DNA from: Cryptomeria japonica
Lineage: Eukaryota > Streptophyta > Pinopsida > Cupressales > Cupressaceae
Direction of reading: 5' to 3'
Assembly (NCBI RefSeq): GCF_030272615.1
Contig: NC_081408.1
Span: 62,740,614-62,804,613, forward strand
Length of the DNA: 64,000 nt
Shown: piece after piece, positions 58,091 to 64,000 of the stretch
Layout: each line of letters begins with the position of its first letter
How positions within the stretch are numbered: the first letter of the stretch is position 1
Notes under the pieces: model-generated
What the model was told of the DNA's origin: nothing
The model's database searches: none
The model's input: only the letters and a program-made list of their open reading frames with translations
Program-made: the position numbers and the translations under genes

Positions 58091-59294
58091 AGTGCAATCT
58101 TTCCTATCTGTGAATTTGTTTTGCTGTGACCAAATCTGATTTTTCGACTGTTTTTCGTGACAAGAGGACACAATGTTGATGACTCAATGTTTGCAGACTG
58201 TTTAGACTCCAAAAAGTGTGTTGTTTGATGTAAAAAGTTTTTGCATACACTTGAAGACACAAAAGACACAATGTTTTGCTGTTTTGTTTTTGAGTGTTTG
58301 AATGTTTAGCATAAGTCAAGCACAAATCTTAGGGCTGGCCAAGACAATAGTTGTTGATCCCACATAGGGTTTTACCCCCGAGGCTACGCTATTCAGAGCG
58401 GATACTTAGATGCTTGACCTCACTGGCTCCACCCTCGGCACTCACTTCTCGGGTCAGCCAAGCATCAGTCCCCATGAAAACTCCCCATGGCGAACTTTGT
58501 ATCTCTACTAAGAACTGTATGTGTGTGGGCCGCTACCAGAGGTTCGACCTCCTGCCTCAACAACTAGAAGGATTTGGGCATCTAAAACAAAGAGGTGCTA
58601 GTAAGGGCATCCGCTCGTGTGGCCATACATGCGGCACTTTCAGCTCTGTAAATACAGAAGGCTCCCAGCCGGTAGGGGTTACGCCCTACAAATGATCAAA
58701 TAAATTTGATCAAACGGGTTTATGGGGAGACATAGTGTCGGTATGAACTAATCAGCACACGTTATTCATAGTTTTCACCATGAATACATTTGATTATAGT
58801 GGTTTGGATGAGGTGGGTTTTCCTCGCTACCACTTGGGTCATTCTCTTCTCACTAGTAGTCCTAATGACCACACGGGAAGACAGGCCCTCTAAAGAGTAA
58901 ACAAAAAGAGCCTATTGCTCAAGACACAAAAGACAATGATTCAATTTTAGTGCACCAATTGAAGTGTTTGCTAAGCTATGAAAACAAGGCACACAATAAA
59001 AATTACAAAACCCTAGCCAAGGACCTGCAACAAAGATTTATTAGTAGTTTGGGTTGTTTCAAATGATAACCCCTTCCTGCAAGCACACAAGTTAGGTAAA
59101 TTTTAGAAAACCCAAAAAGACTTTGTGAAAAGGGGCCTTCAACAAAAACGTATTTGCCTCCAAAGCAAGCTGCACAAACCAGGTTAGTTAGATCTGCAAA
59201 GGTTAGCCGAAAATAAACTAGATCTGAAACCCTAAGTACAAAATCCGAAAACCCGAATCAAAGAAACTTGAAAAATTTGCAAAACAGAAAGTAC

Positions 59295-59550
59295 AAACGC
59301 CTTTATACCAGACACAGACGCGTCTGAACTACACAGACATGGTTCTGTAGTTCACAGACGTGATCATAGACCACAGACGCCTCTCTCTAACGCAGACGCG
59401 ATAAGATCAGTCATAGACGCGGTTAAAATTCTCAGACGCGATTCCAGAAACCTGCAAAAATAAAAATCTGGCAAAAACACAGGTGCGATTCACAACATCA
59501 CAGACGCTTCTGAAACACAAAAACGTGATCCGAACACTCGCAGACGCGAA
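59295..59550. repeat. CACAGACGC repeat block 2 in E2 leader
   Basis: About 10 further units (ACACAGACGCGTCTG, TTCACAGACGTGAT, CTCAGACGCGATT, TCACAGACGCTTCT), close to the primer site. Confidence 0.85.
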
Positions 59551-59639
59551 AAAAAACTTAAATGTCGCCGAAATCGTCCGATCTGCAACTTCAAAAATGC
59601 AAAATCTGCAACAAAAATGTTAAATGCAAAGGGACAAGT

Positions 59640-59657
59640 GTCCCACCGGGCGTGCCA
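59640..59657 (-). other. E2 primer binding site (tRNA not assigned)
   Basis: Three bases inside the 5' LTR the minus strand reads TGGCACGCCCGGTGGGAC. It would pair with a tRNA ending GTCCCACCGGGCGTGCCA, which fits T-arm plus acceptor geometry. I cannot name the tRNA from memory. It clearly differs from E1's tRNA-Trp site. Confidence 0.75.
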
Positions 59658-59660
59658 AAA

Positions 59661-60445
59661 TGTATATGGTGAAAATGGATAACAATAAACAACAATACTG
59701 AAAGACTAAAATGGATTCAACCACGAAACCCTAGCCTAACAATGAACAAAGATCCACCATAACATATGAAGATAACCTAAGACAATGCAAAATAACTCAA
59801 AATCACAAAGATTATACCATCACATGTCCAATAGGGTTTTGATCTCCATTCTTCCTATCTCCATTGATCTTGTTTGATATGCTTGCTCTCAGATTTTTGT
59901 ATGCACAAGAGCTCAATAAAGAACGGAATGTGGTTGCAAGTGGAATTGTAGTGTAGCCAAGTTGCATGAAAGATCATTAGCATGTGTTATTAGGGTTTGA
60001 CAATGAAGAAAGCATCTCCTTAAATAGAAGACACAATAGAAAATGGAGGGTTAAGATTGAGAGGTGTAAAAAGAGAGGTCGGCTAGGATTAGAGGGTAGG
60101 TATAAGAAATACCAAAATAATGAAAGGGGTAGGTAGTGTAGGAAATAAGAGATGAATGACATGTGTCATGTGTAGAAAAGGATAATGAATTAATTAAATA
60201 AATAAAGATCTATTTAATTAATAGAAGAAGTAGGACAATTAAATAAATAAAATATTTATTTAATTTAGGAAAGGGATAATTTAAATAAATAAATGTATTT
60301 ATTTAAATGAGAAATAAGGCTAGAAGAGGATAAATGAATTAATTAAATAAAGAAAGATTTATTTAATTAATAGAAGAATTTGGCTTAGATAATTAAATAA
60401 ATAAAATATTTATTTAATTAGACATGACAATTTTGAGTGTCTACA
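59661..60445 (-). mobile_element. E2 5' LTR (785 bp)
   Basis: Base-for-base copy of 44207-44991 at a constant offset of 15,454, with one substitution seen. It drives minus-strand transcription of the element. Confidence 0.95.
60019..60026 (-). promoter_or_regulatory. Candidate TATA-like box in E2 5' LTR
   Basis: The minus strand reads CTATTTAAGGAG about two thirds of the way into the LTR from its U3 start. This is a motif call only; the copy in the other LTR is at 44565-44572. Confidence 0.3.
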
Positions 60446-60450
60446 ATAGC
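60446..60450. repeat. E2 target duplication ATAGC, right
   Basis: Identical to 44202-44206 and directly follows the LTR end CTACA. Confidence 0.95.
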
Positions 60451-61650
60451 AACACACATAACACTAATATTTTTGATGTGGAAAACTCGGTTAAGGGAAA
60501 AACCAAAGTGGGAACCTACCCACAATAAGATGATACTGTACAATAGTATGTGTAAATATTACAATGGGGAATGCACATATATTCAGGCACATTACCTAGA
60601 GATCACTACTCAAAATATGATGACCCAGAAGGATACAACCCTCAAGGAAGGTTCACTACCTTACAGTAATATTCAAACTACAATCTGGTTAAGATGAACT
60701 GAAAGAATAGAATCTCCAAATGCTTGATGACAGTTCTGGTTAAGCACAATTGTCTGCTCTGCAACATGCTCTATGCTACACTTCACACCAAAGGATAAAT
60801 TCACTTGTCCACACATGCACTACTCTAATAATGAAGACTTGACACCATACCCAAATTATATGAATATAACACCTATTTATACAAATCATCAGCCTTGAGT
60901 ATAAGGTCGGCTCGACCCTTAACACCTTATTACAAAATTACATCATAGGATACATAAATCAACCACTAGACCAATACAATGTCATGACAACATACCATGG
61001 ACCCAAATCAGCTCCTCGAACGTGCAACACCACCAGAAACCTCACCAAGATCAACCACAACACTGTAGACCACCAAAAAATGTCCCATAACATGAAGAAT
61101 ATCATTGGACCCATAAGATGTTCAATAACGTGCACAATGATCAATTCAGACCACCAAAACAAATAGGACATGATTTAGAAACACCAACAAGCACGTTAGA
61201 ATCATCCACAATAGCTGCACCAACACCACTTAATCAAATCTTCATCGATCAACATGCTAATGCTCAAGAACACTTCAACAACAAAAAATTAGACAAGAAA
61301 GATAACTTGCAAAGCAGCAAACCATGAACCATCTAAATTGAAGATACACACGAACATCCCAAACACTCTCCCAAATCTACAACACAAGATATAATCATTC
61401 TGGAGCACAATGGATCAAATACCAAAACACTACAACACTGAAAACCAATCTTCATACCGGAATCCACAACTCAATCATATCACCACATACAATCATGAAA
61501 TCAATATGTAATGAAGTATCTCTAGTTGATTTAGCATATCAAATAGATAAACCAACTAGATCAACTCACTGCAAACACCAAAAAACCAAAACACAAAAAT
61601 ATGTTGATATCAATGACAATAACATATCCTAGTAGTAATAATATCCAACA

Positions 61651-62692
61651 AAACTAGTGCATATGACACCTAGAATTGCATATATGACACTCAAAATTGT
61701 GCATATGACATAGAGAGCTAAAAAGTCAAAAAATGAAAAGGATAAACTTATGACTTGCACCGAAAAAATACTAAGGCATAAAATTGGACTCTAAATCCAT
61801 CCAAAAAGATATAATAGCATCTATTACACAAAGATGTAGTAGAAAACTAAATCAGTTAACCAAATCATAGGATCAAAATCCATTCCAACTTGCCATAGAG
61901 ACTCCCGACAATACTCAGAAAGAAAACTCCTCAATCAACAAATCAACAAATGATAACACAAATTGAGTAAGAAATCATTCCTAAAAACTTATAAGGAATT
62001 GTGAAAAAACTAATTTTACTCCAACAAGACCCAAAGCAATGCATCCAACCATCATGAAAATCATAGTTTGCACACAAAGCCATTCATGACAAAATTCTTA
62101 GACAAATAAACCAATACAAATGAAATACAGGGATATATATATAAACCCAATACCTAAATATTTCAATATTTCACAATAAATATTTATATACTTATTCCTT
62201 TCCCATATACAATTTATTTCTCCCATTCTTGCATATAGAATGCAAACACAAAGAAAACACCGTTTTTCCAAAACAAATTACAAAAGGTTAAGATCCTCCA
62301 ACCTAGATCTAGAAGTGATGGTAATAAAAATTGAAGAAGCACAAAACAATCCAATTCCAAGCTCAAGCAATCAAGAATCCAAAATCTTCAAGAAATAATC
62401 ATAGAAATGCCAACCTTGGTAATGCACAACAAAAACCAATAAATAGAAAAATTGAAACAAAACTATTGAAATGCGTCGACCAATCAAAAGATTGTTGGCA
62501 TTTCAATAGAAAGAAAGATTGTTAGAATTTAAATAAGGATATTGAGAAGGTTGTTGAAGATTATTGATATAACTGAAGAAGGATGATTACTATCTTTATA
62601 ACATTATTTTGTCATTGATGTCAAGAAATTGATTTTCTGATTCAATATGATGTTGTCATATATTGAGAAGATTGATTTGAAGAGAATTAGGA
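61651..62692. other. AT-rich spacer with the rest of the TGCATATGA repeat
   Basis: TGCATATGAC, TGCATATATGAC and TGCATATGAC units lie at 61658-61710, continuing the array at 43955. The rest is A-rich with no recognised gene. TTTGTCATTGATGTCAAG near 62610 resembles copia LTR starts but I cannot define an element. Confidence 0.6.
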
Positions 62693-63746
62693 TGTTGGTA
62701 TTTTGGTATGGTTTTGTCATTGATGTCAACACCTACTTTGAAGATCCAACAACATTCACTGGCAAGCAAATAAACTGTGCAACAGTTACTAGTATATGGT
62801 TCACTGGTAGAATATATTGTTCACCGGTACCTGGAATGATATGGAAGACACTTGGTAATGTTGAAGACATCGTGCGGACACTTTATTTTGAAGAATTAAT
62901 CATTGGTATATTCATATTTGCATATTTTCTTTTACCAGCAAATAGGTCCAGGTTATCTAGGGTTACACCGATAGGTTTATCATTTCCAGATCAGCATGGC
63001 AAACTATGGAGATGATTTATTATTGATGTAAATGCATTAAGCCGACATGTTCAATCGGTTATTGCATCGGATATTATATTGTATGGAAAATGTTTTATTG
63101 TAATATCTTGTAGAGCTGACCTACTAAAATTGGTCTTAGGGTATGGTATAAATGTAAGATCTTATTTGTAAGATCAAGTGTGGAATGCAAAAAAGAATTA
63201 AGTGAAGGTATATGCGAGATCAAGGAGGGATATACATGAAGACATCATTTGAAGGTGAAGCTAGGTTTTTGTAAAAGCATATCAGCACTACACCGGTACT
63301 GAATCTAGCATATGAAGATGCTATTTTGTGTAGTACATTCTTATTGGATTTAACCATCCAACTGTAGTTAGTGTGACTCCCATTTTGTGATTGAGCAGTG
63401 AGCTCTAGGATGTTGGCCTTTCTGCATGTGCAGACCCCATTTATGTACACTTACTATCCTGTAGTAGTATCATCTGATTGTGGGTAATATTTCCCACCGT
63501 GGTTTTTCCCCTTATAGGGTTTCCACATACAAATATTGCTGTCATGTGTTGTGGATGACTTTATGTTTCTGTTTCATGCATTAATCCTTACCGGTATAGC
63601 AATTTACTATTAACAGTGTCTTCTGGCTTACTTAACTGGTTTACCGGTATTAAGCATTATGTTGGTTAATAAGTTTTTGGTTTGAATTTATTAGACAACT
63701 AATTCAACCCCTCCCCCCCCCTCTCAGTTGTCTCTGGGACCTAACA
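62693..63746 (+). mobile_element. C3 5' LTR (1,054 bp)
   Basis: Aligns along its whole length with the LTRs of C. It contains TATAAAT at 63147-63153 in the same context as C. Confidence 0.9.
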
Positions 63747-63748
63747 AT

Positions 63749-63760
63749 TGGTATTAGAGC
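63749..63760 (+). other. C3 primer binding site (initiator-Met tRNA, one mismatch)
   Basis: TGGTATTAGAGC, one base different from the TGGTATCAGAGC of C and M1. The change is C to T. Confidence 0.85.
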
Positions 63761-63802
63761 CTAGTCCTCTTTTGCAGAAGTTTAACAACTTTAGGAGATC
63801 CA

Positions 63803-64000
63803 ATGCCTACTAAAAATTTCAAGAAGGACAGTCCTAAACTTGATGGAACCAACTATGGGATATGGAAGATCAGAATAGAGACACATCTGAATTGCATTGG
63901 TAAAGACATCTAGGAAGTTACTAAGAATGGTTATACTGCTATTATAGCTGGTCAGACTACTCCAACTACCTTAGCTAAAGATGAAGAGAATGATTGCAAA
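63803..64000 (+). pseudogene. gag: C3 copia gag N-terminus, partial
   Basis: Starts ATG 63803 (MPTKNFKKDSPKLDGTNYG) and reads to the window end (KDEENDCK). TAG at 63911-63913 replaces the Trp of GKDIWEV seen in M1. Element C has the same stop at 17288. C3 keeps Lys in DSPKLDG where C has TAA. Confidence 0.9.

Larger units (their letters stand above)
57315..59639 (-). other. E2 5' leader (long untranslated region)
   Basis: 2.3 kb between primer site and ATG, typical of large Tat elements. No conserved coding frame, though a 114-codon plus-strand frame (58351-58695) is open by chance or unknown cause. It contains two CACAGACGC-type arrays and a GC-richer block at 58360-58690 with CCCCGAGGCTACGC and CCGGTAGGGGTTACGCCC. 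Confidence 0.6.
44207..60445 (-). mobile_element. E2: complete Tat-type Ty3/gypsy retrotransposon with antisense PMD gene (16.2 kb)
   Basis: Minus-strand order: 5' LTR 59661-60445, primer site 59640-59657, leader 57315-59639, ORF1/gag/protease/RT/RNase H/integrase 57314-49807, a convergent PMD gene on the plus strand 45336-48011, polypurine tract 44992-45005, 3' LTR 44207-44991. The 5-bp target duplication is ATAGC. I find one difference between the 785-bp LTRs, so the insertion is recent relative to everything else here, yet its genes are broken. Confidence 0.96.
44082..61650 (-). mobile_element. Solo LTR of the P2 copia family, split by E2
   Basis: The left part 44082-44206 starts TGTTGGCAACAACAATG; the right part 60451-61650 ends ATATCCAACA. 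Without E2 the length is about 1,325 bp, matching P2's LTR. No primer site or polypurine tract adjoins either edge, so it is a solo LTR. Its flanks (ATAAT / AAACT) do not match, so no target duplication survives. Confidence 0.8.
62693..64000 (+). mobile_element. C3: copia element, 5' end (continues beyond window)
   Basis: 5' LTR 62693-63746 (TGTTGGTATTTTGG...GGGACCTAACA), primer site 63749-63760 and gag from 63803. Closely related to element C. The 3' part and target duplication lie outside the window. Confidence 0.9.

Overview
This window looks like nuclear DNA from a large-genome land plant. It is almost entirely nested LTR retrotransposons plus AT-rich, gene-poor spacer. I see no convincing single-copy host gene, no rRNA or tRNA gene and no CRISPR array. 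The case for a plant rests on copia elements primed by initiator-Met tRNA, Ty3/gypsy elements of the Tat type (extra archaeal-type RNase H, plant tRNA-Trp primer site) and two plant mobile domain (PMD) genes. A gymnosperm is possible from the density and age of the nests, but the sequence does not prove it.

Layout, left to right. 1-10254: Tat-type gypsy element E1 on the minus strand. Its left LTR lies outside the window; its 5' LTR is 8602-10254. It carries a convergent plus-strand PMD gene (99-2257). E1 sits in the reverse transcriptase region of a plus-strand copia element, P1 (10255-11899). P1's 3' LTR is cut by a minus-strand copia element, M1 (11900-26728). The P1/M1 junction is duplicated in tandem with a 2,258-bp period (10900-15415). 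M1 is split by a complete plus-strand copia element, C (16062-22737, target duplication GTTTT). M1 abuts a second minus-strand copia remnant, M2 (26729-33144). M2's LTR holds a 3,977-bp TG...CA insertion with 5-bp target duplications (28726-32702). A plus-strand copia tail, P2, follows (33145-35372).

35373-44081 is AT-rich spacer with one short retroposon (18-bp target duplication at 39054/39688) and small repeats. 44082-61650 is a solo LTR of the P2 family, split by a complete 16.2-kb minus-strand Tat-type element, E2 (44207-60445). E2 has target duplication ATAGC, 785-bp LTRs differing at one base, a primer binding site, a polypurine tract, gag-pol, and a plus-strand intron-containing PMD gene (45336-48011). 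Spacer follows, then the 5' end of another copia element, C3 (62693 to the window end).

The most interesting system is the shared design of E1 and E2. Two clearly different Tat-type families (different LTRs, primer sites and gag content) both carry, in the same place and convergent with pol, a PMD gene with a phase-0 intron at an equivalent position. Because the gene is antisense to the genomic RNA, its introns are not removed during retrotransposition, so a spliced gene can travel as cargo. Both PMD genes and both pol genes are now broken, mostly by stop codons that fit C-to-T change on the coding strand, as expected for methylated repeats.
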